A stretch of 64,000 nt of DNA, from contig LDOQ01000106.1 in assembly GCA_001887945.1 (NCBI GenBank), positions 1-64,000 on the forward strand. The letters run 5' to 3'. Each line of letters opens with the position of its first letter. The stretch's first letter is position 1. The notes under the pieces are model-generated. The model searched no databases, was not told the DNA's origin, and saw nothing but the letters and a program-made list of their open reading frames with translations. Positions 1 through 9,960 of this stretch are shown here, piece after piece. The stretch comes from Spraguea lophii (Eukaryota; Microsporidia; Spragueidae). A program made the translations under genes and the position numbers.

Positions 1-679
1 TAAAGTTAAATATACGACAATATTATCAGAATTGAAAGATTATAAAAAATTTAGTTTCAATAATACTAATAGTTCAGAACCATTATTTGATTTATCTATT
101 ATTAAAATATTATTTAATACGTTGGATAACGTTAAATCATGGATAAAGCCATTTGTTACAAAAAAAAATAAATTGAATACATTATTGAATAGGCAACAGC
201 TGTATGATTTAAAATGTGAATTATTGGATATTCAGGAAACGCTTAATATGATAGAAGCTAATTATTTTGATTTTTTAAAAAAAGATAAGATAAATGAAAA
301 TATATTTATATCTTTAATGGATTTAGATTTTACGCTGTCTTTTATTTATATGATAGTTTCTAAAAATTTTAATTTTTATGGAACTAAAGATATTTTATAT
401 TTAAATCGTTATATTAAAAATTATATAAACGGAATAAATAGATTAAAAGGTTATATGTGTAAAATGTATGAGATGAAGAATTTATTAGAAGAAATGAATA
501 AAATTTCTATAATAATAGAAAGTATATGGAAAGAGTATAAAAATATTATGAATGTATATGAAATTATGGGTATTCTTTTGAATATGGAAGATTATATGGA
601 AGGGTGCGATGGTCTTAAAGATATTTTAACGTCAGTAAGATTTTATATTGTTAATAACTTGAAAATGAAGATTGAGTAG
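1..679 (+). CDS. C-terminal part of an unrecognised protein (5' end outside window)
   Basis: The reading frame is open to the left edge of the window, so the true start lies upstream; the first ten or so visible codons have no ATG. About 225 residues are visible. They are rich in Ile, Leu, Asn and Lys, with heptad-like hydrophobic spacing that suggests a mostly alpha-helical protein. I see no catalytic motif, signal or membrane segment. The coding quality is good, with no internal stops over 670 bases of 20-25% GC DNA, so this is a real gene rather than a chance frame. I do not recognise the family. The gene borders a pseudogene-rich stretch on its right. Confidence 0.7.
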   Translation, partial: KVKYTTILSELKDYKKFSFNNTNSSEPLFDLSIIKILFNTLDNVKSWIKPFVTKKNKLNTLLNRQQLYDLKCELLDIQETLNMIEANYFDFLKKDKINENIFISLMDLDFTLSFIYMIVSKNFNFYGTKDILYLNRYIKNYINGINRLKGYMCKMYEMKNLLEEMNKISIIIESIWKEYKNIMNVYEIMGILLNMEDYMEGCDGLKDILTSVRFYIVNNLKMKIE

Positions 680-897
680 GCATGGAATACGTAATACGCT
701 ATGATATTGTTGATTGAATAAATATAATTTTAAGTAATATTTTATTGTTGTAATGTAAATTATTTTTTATATGAATATTTTTTATGTAAATAAATATAAT
801 TCTGTTTAATATATATTTTTATTGAATTTTTGATTATCCGAGATGAGGTAAAATATTTCACGATACATTTATCTATTTATTGTGGTTAAATAAGCCA

Positions 898-1335
898 TTT
901 AGGTTAATGGCCTTAGAGAAGTAACAAAATTTCAATCCTACAAGGATCGAATATTTTATTTGGAAAAAATTTTCAAAACAAAAAAAATGGTTGTGGTAGA
1001 AGAAAATAAAATATTCGATTGGGGGAGGGTTCAATGACACAGCTTGATTATGACTTTCTGCTAATCGATGTTACTGGATTATAAAAAATTTAATTAATGT
1101 ATCTACAACTTTTATATGGACTGTGGCTCTGCCAATATTATATCAAATGGAAAGTTAGAATCTTAGCAAAATTGGGAAATGAGTAATAAACATATTATAC
1201 ACAAAAATTTACCACACGGGAGCATAAGATAAGACGGGATTAATGTATATCTGTAACAAACCCAGTTATTACAAGTTTGCATGTGTTTTGTAAATCAGCG
1301 ATCTCATACCACGATAAGTCGCAATTAAAAAGAAT
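898..1335 (+). mobile_element. tRNA-derived SINE, old AT-eroded copy
   Basis: Aligns by eye over its whole length to the fresh copy at 19155-19650: tRNA-like head, A-rich linker beginning TTTTCAAAACAAAA, central block, then GAGCATAAGATAAGACGGGATTAATG and the 3' end. Many C/G to T/A changes separate it from the fresh copy. Confidence 0.6.
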
Positions 1336-1829
1336 CTTTTAATAATAATTAAAATGTTATTTGAGAAAATGAATATAGGCCTCGATATAGATAATCTTAA
1401 AATTTATGAAGCAACATTTATAATTATTACATAACACTTGAATATTACTATTTTATTTCAGCAAAAAATCAAAGGAATTTGAAATTAGGAAATAATATCC
1501 TAGACATTGCATTATTTTTTATTGTCTTGAACTATATTTTCTTTAATATATTTTATGAAAATTTTTATTTCATTTGTTATATTTCTCGAGATATTAACAT
1601 ACTCGCATGTTTCTTCTATATTGGTAAAATCTATATTTAATATATTTCTTGACGAGAGCGAAGAAAATTACAGGATTTAGTAAATAATTTAATATGTTTT
1701 TATTGGATATCTTAGAGGATGTAATAAGATTTCTAATGAATGGGTATTTGTTTATATCACATTATATGGCAAATTACATATAAAAACATCTAAAAATTCA
1801 TTTTCAAAACTATTATATGGAAAAGGTGA

Positions 1830-2039
1830 TGTATTAACAATTCACCACATATAACTAATGCAATAAATTTATTAAGTTTTGTTTGTGGACTATTTTACCT
1901 GAAATTTTATGCTTTGTATGCTATTGGGATGGTGTTTTATCCTGTTAATAAAGCATTTTTATTATATTATATCAGATGTTCTGAAGTTATCAAGGAAAAT
2001 TTCACCGAAGCTATAATGTATTATAAGAACAAGTCATAA
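1830..2039 (+). pseudogene. possible remnant of a protein-coding gene, unrecognised
   Basis: An open stretch of 69 codons ending in TAA, with no ATG at its beginning and a stop just upstream. Its composition (runs of Leu/Phe/Tyr followed by charged residues) looks like decayed coding sequence rather than spacer, and a second out-of-frame open piece lies at about 1740-1830. The family is not recognised. This sits between a SINE and the tyrosyl-tRNA synthetase pseudogene, in a stretch where other genes are clearly broken. The rest of 1336-2108 shows nothing else I can support. Confidence 0.3.
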
Positions 2040-2108
2040 AAAACAATACATTTTGGTGATAATTGGAAAGGATATAAATTTAAAGTAAAATAAAAAATAT
2101 TCAAAATT

Positions 2109-3147
2109 TTATTTTTTCACCTTCTTCACCTCTTTATACGCATTATCTATTAGATCTTGGCTTTTAGGCATTTTTTTCCGTATTGGTGTTATTATTCTTT
2201 TATTAATTTTAGTCGATGTTATTTTAAAATCTCAGGGATGAATATTTTTATTCTTGTATTTTTCTTCGATTCCATCATAAGAACTTTTCCCTGTAATCCT
2301 TAGAGGAGAACCTAAATTAGTAATGATATCAATTTCCCATTCTTTAATATCAATAATGGGCAATAAAATCTGTTTTAATAACATAAATAATCCTTCATTG
2401 ATTACACCTTCTCCACAGAAGAGCTTTTGCATCTTCTTAACAATATGTTTATCTGAATCTAATAGATCTATTTTACTGTATTCATCAGATGCATCCATTT
2501 TATCTGAATTAAGACCTGGTATCATTAAATTCGTTAAATGTATTCTTTTTTCATATCCTATCTTCGGCAAAATTTTCACTGTGTATATGAATATCTTTTT
2601 TTGATCCACATCCCCAAATTGAACACCAACATCTAAATATTCTTTATCGAAAGCCTGCAAGAATATGTATACAATATTATTTAATAATGGCGATTCTGTT
2701 TATTTTATCGCGGCTGACTGTTTCCTGTGTATCATGCGATTTAGTAATAATAAGAAATTTGTACATATCCAAAGCGTGATTGGGCGACAATTGGAATTCA
2801 GTATCCTTCATAAATCTACCCTAGTAATATCTGCTTCTAAAAAAATAAGCATTTCTATTATGGCCTTTTTATAATATTCTACCCTAAATCTATTTGCTCC
2901 ATGTTGATTTCTGATTATCGAGTAATGCATGGAGATCGAATAATAATATTTTTGTTTTGCAACCTGCCGCTAGAATATTTCATATTTTTAAAAGTCGAAT
3001 AAAATATGCTATATAAGATTTTCCTATTATTGCTATTTCCCGATAAGTTTTAAATCTCTCTTTTTTCAGGATATCCATTAATTTATCTTTTCCTAATACT
3101 TCCTATAGATTTTGTGATATAAGATCGAAATTTTCATCTTTAGACAT
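2109..3147 (-). pseudogene. tyrosyl-tRNA synthetase pseudogene
   Basis: Translating the minus strand in three frames gives a nearly complete class I tyrosyl-tRNA synthetase broken by several frameshifts and stops. Recognisable blocks, in order: an N-terminal MSKDENFDLI start; GKSYIAYF where the HIGH signature is expected; LFDLHALLDNQKS; a TxSHDT block; QAFDKEYLDVGVQFGDVDQ, the tyrosine-pocket block; KRIHLTNLMIPGL; and KMDAS for the KMSKS loop, then SKIDLLDS. An in-frame TGA after NKNIHP (near 2234) is followed in the same frame by about 40 more codons of plausible C-terminus, ending at 2109. The span of about 1,040 bases fits the roughly 340-residue archaeal/eukaryotic core enzyme. The gene is essential, so an intact copy should exist elsewhere and this is a dead duplicate. 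Its 5' end abuts a SINE fragment. Confidence 0.85.
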
Positions 3148-3157
3148 AGACACGAGT

Positions 3158-3200
3158 AGCGGCCAGGAAATTTCTATAAATAAAAGTTCCATTAATAAAC
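3158..3200 (+). mobile_element. SINE 3'-end fragment
   Basis: Only the last 40 or so bases of the SINE are present (CGGCCAGGAAATTTCT, then ATAAATAAAAGTTCCATTAA). It lies just upstream of the start codon of the tyrosyl-tRNA synthetase pseudogene. 5' truncation is typical of target-primed retrotransposition. Confidence 0.6.
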
Positions 3201-3261
3201 AAAAAATATAGACATGGGTTTAAAACAAAGATAAATTGTATCCGAACATATAACCTTTTGA

Positions 3262-3720
3262 CAGTAATTGTGGAGCGATGAATAAATCCCAAGATTGATG
3301 TATTCGAATCCCATTCTAAGAAAATATTTTCAAAATAAAAAAAATCAAAGGTAGAAGAAGAGAAAAAAATATTTTGAATAGATAAAGATTATATAGTATG
3401 GTTTGATTATACTTGTATAACATTTCCATTAATATATTAAAATAGTAATTAATACTGAATAAATTGTATTTTCTATATTGATTAATGAGAAGCTCAATAT
3501 TATGCCAAGAAGGTGGTTAATTCAATAAAGCTAAGAAGGTGAATGGCGATGCAGATCATATACAAAATTCGATGCTCCGAAACATAATATAGGATGAAAT
3601 TAATGTATACATATAGATAAACTAATTTATACAAGTTTCTGGTACGTTAAGGAGTTAACGGTTCCATATAATACTATGTTTCGGTATATCGAAGTGTTTT
3701 GATAATAATTAAAATCTTAT
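3262..3720 (+). mobile_element. tRNA-derived SINE, old copy
   Basis: The head keeps a B-box-like TATTCGAATCCC at about 3299-3310, followed by the A-rich linker (TTTTCAAAATAAAAAAAATC), the central block and the conserved 3' section. It is eroded relative to 19155-19650. Just past its 3' end it shares an AATAATAATTAAAAT motif with the copy ending near 1335. Confidence 0.6.
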
Positions 3721-3732
3721 TTTTAAAAAATT

Positions 3733-4500
3733 AGTCATTTTTGATGAGATAGGAGTATTGCAAAATATAATCGTCTTAGAGTATAAAAAGTCAGTGGTAT
3801 TTTTTATATAGATCATCACGATGTGGAAACCTATGTTAGTGAGAGCTATATCAAATGTTTATTTTTTAATTTTATTAATATCAAAGATCCTGAATTAATA
3901 AATATGATGGTGATGCAAAAAGAAAACCAAGAAGAATTTTTGAAGACAAAATAATGCATTCATCGGTCATATTCTTTGATGAGATAAATTTTTTAGTTTC
4001 AAAGAAATGGAAGTGAATTTGGATCAAGAATAATCAATCAATCTTTAACATTCTAGATTGAATTAGAGATAGAGGGAATGTTTATGTCACTAGAACAACG
4101 AATAGAATTGATATGTTAGAGAATGCACTTTTAAAACCTGTACGATTTGATAAAATTATAAATGGATCTCTTCCAATAAATAGAAATGTTTAGAAATTGT
4201 ATACAAAATAATCTTATAAAAAATTTTATCGTGAAGAATTAAGTTTAGAAGGATTATCTAGTGCTGAAATAACAGGATTAATAAAAGAAATAATTACAAT
4301 ACGGCTTATGCAAGATTTTGAAAAAGAAAATATTATTATAGCAAAGAATACTGCCGTAAAAGCTGTAAAAATTTTTATAAACAGAAAATATCTTTTCCTA
4401 AAGAGTTATGACTGTGGTTGAGAGCAAGGATCCTGATTTAATAAATGAAATGATGAGGAAAAAAAATATTATGAACTGGAATAACATTTATAATTAAAAC
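3733..4500 (+). pseudogene. AAA ATPase pseudogene (type II / CDC48-Rix7-like domain)
   Basis: Three-frame reading gives a broken AAA domain in the right order: a DEIGVLQNII block (normally D-I-G-G-L), an eroded P-loop before MLVRAIS, INIKDPEL, YDGDAKRKPRRIFED, a clear Walker B (SSVIFFDEINFLVSK), GSRIINQSLTILD, RGNVYVTRTTNRIDMLENALLKP with the second region of homology, RFDKII, and SSAEITGLIKE. At least three frameshifts and several stops interrupt it. The SRH and sensor-2 wording fits CDC48, Rix7/NVL or AFG2 second domains better than the fidgetin/katanin class at 13925. The missing P-loop lysine context and the frameshifts rule out function. Confidence 0.75.
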
Positions 4501-4575
4501 AACATATATTTAATTAACCTTTATTTTCTTTTACGTTCTTTTTTTTCTAATCATTATTCATTATTCCTTTTTCGT

Positions 4576-4690
4576 TTAATGAATATCTCAAATAAGAAAT
4601 CTTTAGTTTCGCAGCAATCATCATAGCGTCACAGCCGATTTGCTCATGTTGCATTGTGCTAAACTAAATATTCCTTATCGTAGATATTCA
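4576..4690. ncRNA. hairpin 1 of a near-identical pair, possible structured RNA
   Basis: An 11-bp perfect outer stem (AATGAATATCT with AGATATTCATT) encloses a second 7-bp stem (TTAGTTT with AAACTAA). Inside is a 40-base core (4617-4656) found again at 4782-4821 with only two differences. The core is about 50% GC in a region of about 25% GC. Strand and function are unknown; it is listed here because of its structure, not because a known RNA family was recognised. Confidence 0.35.
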
Positions 4691-4753
4691 TTAATAAATT
4701 TTCTTGTCAAATCATATTTATATGTATATTATTTATATAATGTATACCTGTTG

Positions 4754-4842
4754 TGAAAGGATTTCTAGAATCTGCAGGAAGCATCATAGCGCCACAGCCG
4801 ATTTGCTCATGTTGCGTTGTGTCTGAAACTATAATCCTTTCA
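4754..4842. ncRNA. hairpin 2 of a near-identical pair, possible structured RNA
   Basis: A perfect 10-bp outer stem (TGAAAGGATT with AATCCTTTCA) encloses the same GC-rich 40-base core (4782-4821) as the hairpin at 4576-4690. The flanking stem sequences differ between the two copies although both form a stem. That argues for a conserved structure rather than a simple recent duplication. Confidence 0.35.
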
Positions 4843-5329
4843 TTATATATATATTGTTATCCTATTATTCATAATATACAAGTTATTATTCATTAGTTCA
4901 GAGTTGTTCTGAGTTCAGTGAATCATTATGGGGTAAAAATTTCTCCTCTATTTATAGTTTTTTTTGACATCTATCACAAATGATCTCTATGAAAAATATA
5001 TATATTTCTTCTTAGAAACAATAGAAACCTTGTTTTTATTTATTTTTTCTTAAATATTATTTCAATAGATCTCTTTTTTCAGAAATTTAATATAAATGAA
5101 AAATTCATAAAATTTTATGTTTAAGAAAAATAAAATATGAATAAAAAAATATTTAAATGTAGTAATATATTACTTTACATTATTTTATAAATAAAAAAAT
5201 ATATATTTTTCCTCATATTTTCAAAAAGATCATAAAAAAATTATGAAAAATTAAGAAGATTTTATATAAAAAGTTTATGAAAGTAAATGACTTAAATAAT
5301 TAAATACTTTATAAAAAATATATTTAAAT
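4843..5329. other. AT-rich intergenic DNA, nothing recognised
   Basis: About 490 bases of A/T-rich spacer between the second hairpin and MED7. No open frame, repeat or tRNA signal is visible on either strand. Confidence 0.6.
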
Positions 5330-5722
5330 TTACTTTATTATATTTTTTATTTCATTATTAATTTCTTTTTTTCTGCAATTAATATCTTTTTTAAGATTTT
5401 TCAATTTCTCCTGGGCATCTAAATACTTACAATTATTTATATGATAATTAATATTCTTATGAATTTTTTCTAAGTTTGTTATATCTTTATCTACCTTAAC
5501 ACCATTCTTTATTTTATTCATTATCTCTTTAAATGTAGAAAGTGACTTTTTTACATTTTCTTCTATAAAATTTATATCTAAAATATTATTTTTATCTTCA
5601 ATATTTAAAAAATCGGATGTTTTTAATGTTAAACCAAAAATATCTATTTGATCTGGCATTTCAGGAATTTCTTTATCTTCATTAAATTCTGGTGGTAGAG
5701 GCCAATTGAAAGATTCTTTCAT
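5330..5722 (-). CDS. MED7: Mediator subunit 7 (MED7) homologue
   Basis: Subunit of the Mediator middle module, which links gene-specific activators to RNA polymerase II in the nucleus. The 130-residue protein begins with the MED7 signature: a Pro-rich start (WPLPPEF), then P-rich acidic sequence and IFGL, the equivalent of the PPPPYYK...MFG block. A central helix follows, and then the family's NxH/NxxxxxAQEKL hairpin (INYHINNCKYLDAQEKLKNL) and a terminal basic coiled coil. It is shorter than most MED7 proteins (about 200 residues or more), as is usual in microsporidia. The start codon is preceded directly by CCC (GGG at 5723-5725 on the plus strand). MED31, its direct structural partner, is also in this window at 34076. 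Confidence 0.72.
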   Translation of the reverse strand: MKESFNWPLPPEFNEDKEIPEMPDQIDIFGLTLKTSDFLNIEDKNNILDINFIEENVKKSLSTFKEIMNKIKNGVKVDKDITNLEKIHKNINYHINNCKYLDAQEKLKNLKKDINCRKKEINNEIKNIIK

Positions 5723-5725
5723 GGG
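5723..5725 (-). promoter_or_regulatory. CCC start-proximal signal of MED7
   Basis: CCC immediately before the ATG, matching the microsporidian start-proximal transcription motif. Confidence 0.55.
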
Positions 5726-6154
5726 TACATAGAAAATTGACTTTAAAAAATATTTCTATAACAAAATAAAATAGTTTTAAGTTTCAGTATTAGAATCATA
5801 ATGAATAGATATTCCAAGTTTATTATATTAGCATAGAATCCTTATATTTTCATAGAATCAAATAAAGAATGGATTTTAGGATTTTAAGATTAGATACTAA
5901 GAACGATAACACATCATTCTATTTATTGGCAAATAAATGTTTGTAATGCCAATAATAAAAATTTAAATATAATACATTTGCTTATTGAGTTTGAAATATA
6001 AAGAAAGCAATCAAAATACATATGATTATTCCCAAGGCTTCTGAAACCTTTGATCAGCTATCGTATACAACAAACTATAAATAAAAAATATAATGGTCAG
6101 AATAGATATTCAAATTTTTTACAATCAAAAATATTTCTATATTTATTTTTTTAT
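5726..6154. other. intergenic DNA, nothing recognised
   Basis: About 430 bases of AT-rich spacer between MED7 and the Ulp1-like gene. No coding, repeat or RNA signal is seen. Confidence 0.6.
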
Positions 6155-6952
6155 TTATAAATTATTGAAATCGTCTACTAAATACTCATCACGTTCTTCT
6201 TCTGAAAATTTTTTAATATCATCAATATCATAAATTATTTTTCCAGTCATAAGTTCTTGTCTTATCATCTTTCTATGTATTGTTATGTGTCTTGTAATAC
6301 ATTCTCTATTTGTAATAAGTCTACATCTTGCAAATAATAATGTAAATACACCGCAATCCACACCATTTCTTTGTTGTGATGCATTCATATATTTTACTTT
6401 ATATTTTTTATTAGTAAATTTGGTAATAAAATGATATATTTCATATATATGATTGTCTTTGATTGTACTTTTATCTGAGAAATTTTGGAATTCATTTATA
6501 TTCGATTTTTTATTGATATTGTACATTGAATTGTAAATTTCAATTGTATATGAAATATTGTTTATATTTACAAATATCCAGTGAAAACCTGTATTCACTG
6601 GTATGAAAATATAATTATATTCTGTTAAATCTTCTTTGAACCATGTTTTAATGTAGTTATATCCATATTTATTTAGATAGGTGTAAAAAAACGAACTTAT
6701 TGTTTTGAGTTTTATATTATATACTTTGCTGTAATCTTGAAGAAGTTCAAAATATAAATTTATTATTTTATCGTTAAAATATATTGTTAAATTTTTATAA
6801 TCTTTTTTTGTTATCTCTATGTTGTAATGAGAAAACTTATATTTGAGTTTGAAAATTTTAAGAATATCATATGTATGTTTTTGATGTATCAGACAATTAA
6901 ACATAGAATATAATAAAGAATGTAAATAAGAAAAATTCAATATATATAACAT
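6155..6952 (-). CDS. Ulp1/SENP-like cysteine protease (C48 family)
   Basis: Predicted protease that removes or matures SUMO-type ubiquitin-like modifiers. The 265-residue protein carries the C48 core: the His box GFHWIFVNI (His124), the strand that normally bears the catalytic Asp (here IEIYNSM, with Asn141 in its place), the oxyanion Gln (ASQQRN, Gln193 or 194) and the nucleophile GVDCGVFTL (Cys200). Only about 110 residues precede the His box, so the protein is essentially a bare catalytic domain. The start is supported by CCC five bases upstream of the ATG. The Asp-to-Asn change is unusual for Ulp1 and SENP enzymes; it could lower activity, or another residue may fill the role. A related C48-type protease of other specificity (for example for NEDD8) is possible. 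Confidence 0.82.
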   Translation of the reverse strand: MLYILNFSYLHSLLYSMFNCLIHQKHTYDILKIFKLKYKFSHYNIEITKKDYKNLTIYFNDKIINLYFELLQDYSKVYNIKLKTISSFFYTYLNKYGYNYIKTWFKEDLTEYNYIFIPVNTGFHWIFVNINNISYTIEIYNSMYNINKKSNINEFQNFSDKSTIKDNHIYEIYHFITKFTNKKYKVKYMNASQQRNGVDCGVFTLLFARCRLITNRECITRHITIHRKMIRQELMTGKIIYDIDDIKKFSEEERDEYLVDDFNNL

Positions 6953-6956
6953 TCTT

Positions 6957-6959
6957 GGG
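6957..6959 (-). promoter_or_regulatory. CCC start-proximal signal of the Ulp1-like gene
   Basis: Reads AACCCAAGAATG on the minus strand. Confidence 0.55.
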
Positions 6960-7015
6960 TTAAAAGTATTTTTAAATGATAAATAATATGTAAAATATGC
7001 AAATTTTAAAAATTT

Positions 7016-7096
7016 GCTGCGAGAGGGATTCGAACCCCCGCCCTTTTACAGACTGGAGCCTAATTCCAGCGCCTTAGACCGCTCGGCCATCACAGC
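7016..7096 (-). tRNA. tRNA-Leu (anticodon UAG)
   Basis: An 81-base class II tRNA. The acceptor stem GCTGTGA pairs with TCGCAGC, with one G-U pair. The A box is TGGCCGAGCGGTC, and the T arm holds GGTTCGAATCC. The anticodon stem CTGGA/TCCAG closes the seven-base loop ATTAGGC, giving anticodon TAG, which reads CUA leucine codons. A short variable arm is present, as expected for tRNA-Leu. CCA is not encoded. It is not linked to a SINE. Confidence 0.93.
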
Positions 7097-9075
7097 TTCA
7101 CCATTACAATATTAGTAAATGAAATATATTAATGAATTTTTATACAATACAGTTTTTATTTTTATAATATTATTTGATTATGTATTATTTTTCAAATTAA
7201 AAGAAAAATGTGTTATATATTGTCTTGGTGTAATCCATAAGATCTTGTAATTCTTAATATCTTTCTAATATATAGAGAAATCAGACCAGTTTATTTTATG
7301 AATATTTTAAAGTATTAAAGTAATTTTCATTTATAATAATTTATCCGTTTACTCTTAATATAATTGAGTGTTGGTTTAAAGCATTAATCACAAATTAACA
7401 TCAATTATGATCTTCATAATAATAAATAGATATATTTTATTGATTCATTTTATCGATGGTATGGGGGGTTTTTATGATAATTATTGTTATATATCTGTAA
7501 TTATTAGTTTAATTTTTTAGTCCGTGTTTATATCGTTGAACTGATGAGATATTTTATGCTTATAGCGTATTTGTTTATTAAAACCATACATATTCTTTCA
7601 TTGGTTCGATTTTTCCAATTTTAAACTTTCTTTAGATCAAAATTCATAGAATATTATGTATTATTCCGTCATTCTTCCAAAATTAGTGATTTATATAAAA
7701 ATTGTTATCTTTATTGAAAGGTGTATTGTTACAAAAATCTTTACGGTACTACCAAAATATTAAAATTAAAAAATATGTTTGATAATATTAATTGTAATTA
7801 AACCAATTTAATTTATAATAAAGGAAATTTATGTAAGTTATCTGGATTTTCTGTATATTGTTTCTATTTTTTTATATTATAAAATATAATTATATAAATT
7901 TTATTCATATAAAAACATCCGTTTAGAATCTTGAAGAAGATTTAATAGATCCAGATGATCTTCAAATTAGAAGTACATCTCAAGATATATTTATACACAA
8001 TCTATGTTTGATTCCAACAATATATTTTTAAGACTTGATTTTGACCGAATTATAATAGATTCATTTCACGAAAATATTGATTTTCACATAATCGACAATA
8101 AATAACAAAACAGTGATAATTCGCCCCAAAATTATGAAAACTTTGTAATTTGAAAACGTGATATAATTATTAAAACAAATACAAGTTATTCATATTCTTT
8201 TCAACAACAAAATAATGATAATCAATAAACGTCAGTAAATATGGAGATTATTATAAAACATCATTTATCATAGGGGTGTCCAAAATAAACTTAAAAACCG
8301 TAAAAAATTAGGATCAAAACAATTTATTAGCGACATCTCTTTACCTTTTAAAAAATTCCAATGTTCAACATTACTCGAAATTTCTGATAATTATAAATGA
8401 AAATTTAACTAATAAACCACAAGATATTGCTATAATAAATATTAAAAATCACGATAAGATAGGTATAACTGGATTTTATTCTCAACAAAATAAGGATAAC
8501 TTTTTAAGTAAAAAAAGTGTATTTTATTGTCTTACAAAAACGAAAGATTAATAACGATGTGGATCACGTATCAAGGCTTAATTTAAATAAACCATCTTTT
8601 CTTCGTACAAAATTAAATGATGAAATGAATAATTTTTCAAAGGATATCTCTAATGACAAGTAAAATGTTACAACCTATGGAAATTTTTGTAATCTTTAAT
8701 CCATACTGGGCTTTTCGACAGATACGATAACTTAACAGTTATAATTCCAACTCAATACGAACATTAAACGAAACGGAATTTGTTGTTATATCTGAAGATA
8801 TTAATATAAGATAATTAAAAAAAATATGAAAATATCAAATGGTTTCGACTTACTTATAGAATTCGAAATAGCGTTATCGTTATAGGGATTTATCAAAGAA
8901 TTTAATATATAATTCACGATCTATTCAAACTCGAAATATTTGATATATACGTGTTTAAAATAATTATAAAATAAAAAATATTATGAATGACAGTTATGAA
9001 TTAAAACCTATTATTTTCCCTGTAAATTTAAAATATGTTATGACAAATACATCACTCAACTAAATACATATAAAA
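7097..9075. other. long non-coding stretch with possible decayed coding pieces
   Basis: About 2 kb with no intact gene. At roughly 7920-8770 short open pieces in changing frames show Asn/Lys/Ile/Asp-rich sequence of coding-like texture, such as NLEEDLIDPDDLQIRS and ENLTNKPQDIAIINI. They resemble the low-complexity secreted proteins at 44-49 kb in composition only. This may be a dead member of such a family, but no family block is recognisable. The rest is A/T-rich spacer. Confidence 0.4.
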
Positions 9076-9079
9076 ACAA

Positions 9080-9960
9080 GCGTAATGAATATTAATTACT
9101 TTCAAAACAACCTTAAATATGGATATAACAGCAAAGCCAGAATAGATTTAGAAAATATGATAAATTGCTCGAGCGATATTTAAAAATTCTTAAACAAAAT
9201 CATAGATATTTTTTATATAGAAACATATGAATGTGATAAAAAGTAGGTATGGTATTGGTTTTGTTTTAAGATGTTATGGTAAAAGACGCAATTCTGTATG
9301 AGTTGGTGTGCTGCGTAATATTAAATTACCCTTGATTGTTATAATTCGTGTATTATACGAACACGTTCCGAAGAGAGGATCTAAAAAGATATTGAATGGA
9401 GTATAAATATTATTTAATGGTTTGAAAACTAGTGATATCAATTCAGAGTCATATCTAATAAAAAGATATGTGGTAAAAACAAACAGGATAAAATGTACGA
9501 GCTAGTTAATTCAAAAAGAAATTATAATATTATAATGATTAATAAATAAATATGGGTTATTGGAGGTATTGACATAGTAACCAAGGAAATATTTTTGATG
9601 TAATATTTATAAGAAATACGAAATTTATGAGGCATACTAATAAAAAAGATATTAAAAAGAGTTCAACACTAATAACAAGTTGGTGGAGAGGATATAAGGA
9701 TCTTAAAAACCTAAATTATAAATATTATAAAATAAATTATTCAAGAAATTTTTTAGAACCAATAAATAATAAAATAAACACACAAACAATAAAAGCGAAT
9801 CGGCGACAGTTAAAATATTATATAAACATAAACCTCCAAATTTAACTAAAGTGTTTTGAAAATCATAATTTTGATTTATGAAAATTAGGCCGAGTTAAAA
9901 TGTTTAAAGGTCTTAAAAATAATTAAATACTTTTATTTAAAATATATCGTATGTTAGGAT
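9080..9960 (+). mobile_element. decayed Merlin (ISXO2-type) DNA transposon, copy 1
   Basis: Contains a broken ISXO2/IS1016-type transposase, read in pieces. First comes an N-terminal zinc-ribbon remnant (from 9201) whose first two Cys codons have become Tyr, then GIGFVLRCYGKR and NIKLPLIVIIRVLYEH. A piece with KRNYN in place of the DE-x-K-R-K-Y-N block follows, then IWVIGGIDIVTKEIF after an in-frame stop. After a frameshift, the C-terminal part from 9627 reads TLITSWWRGYKDLKNLNYKYYKINYSRNFL then NTQTI, the family's final catalytic-region block. The copy at 18995-20450 aligns to it beyond the transposase on both sides, which sets the approximate ends. Terminal inverted repeats could not be fixed by eye. 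Confidence 0.8.

Noticed and set aside
4576..4842. Box C/D snoRNA reading of the twin hairpins
   Set aside because: A C-box-like ATGATGA occurs on the minus strand of one copy only, and no properly placed D box or terminal stem was found.
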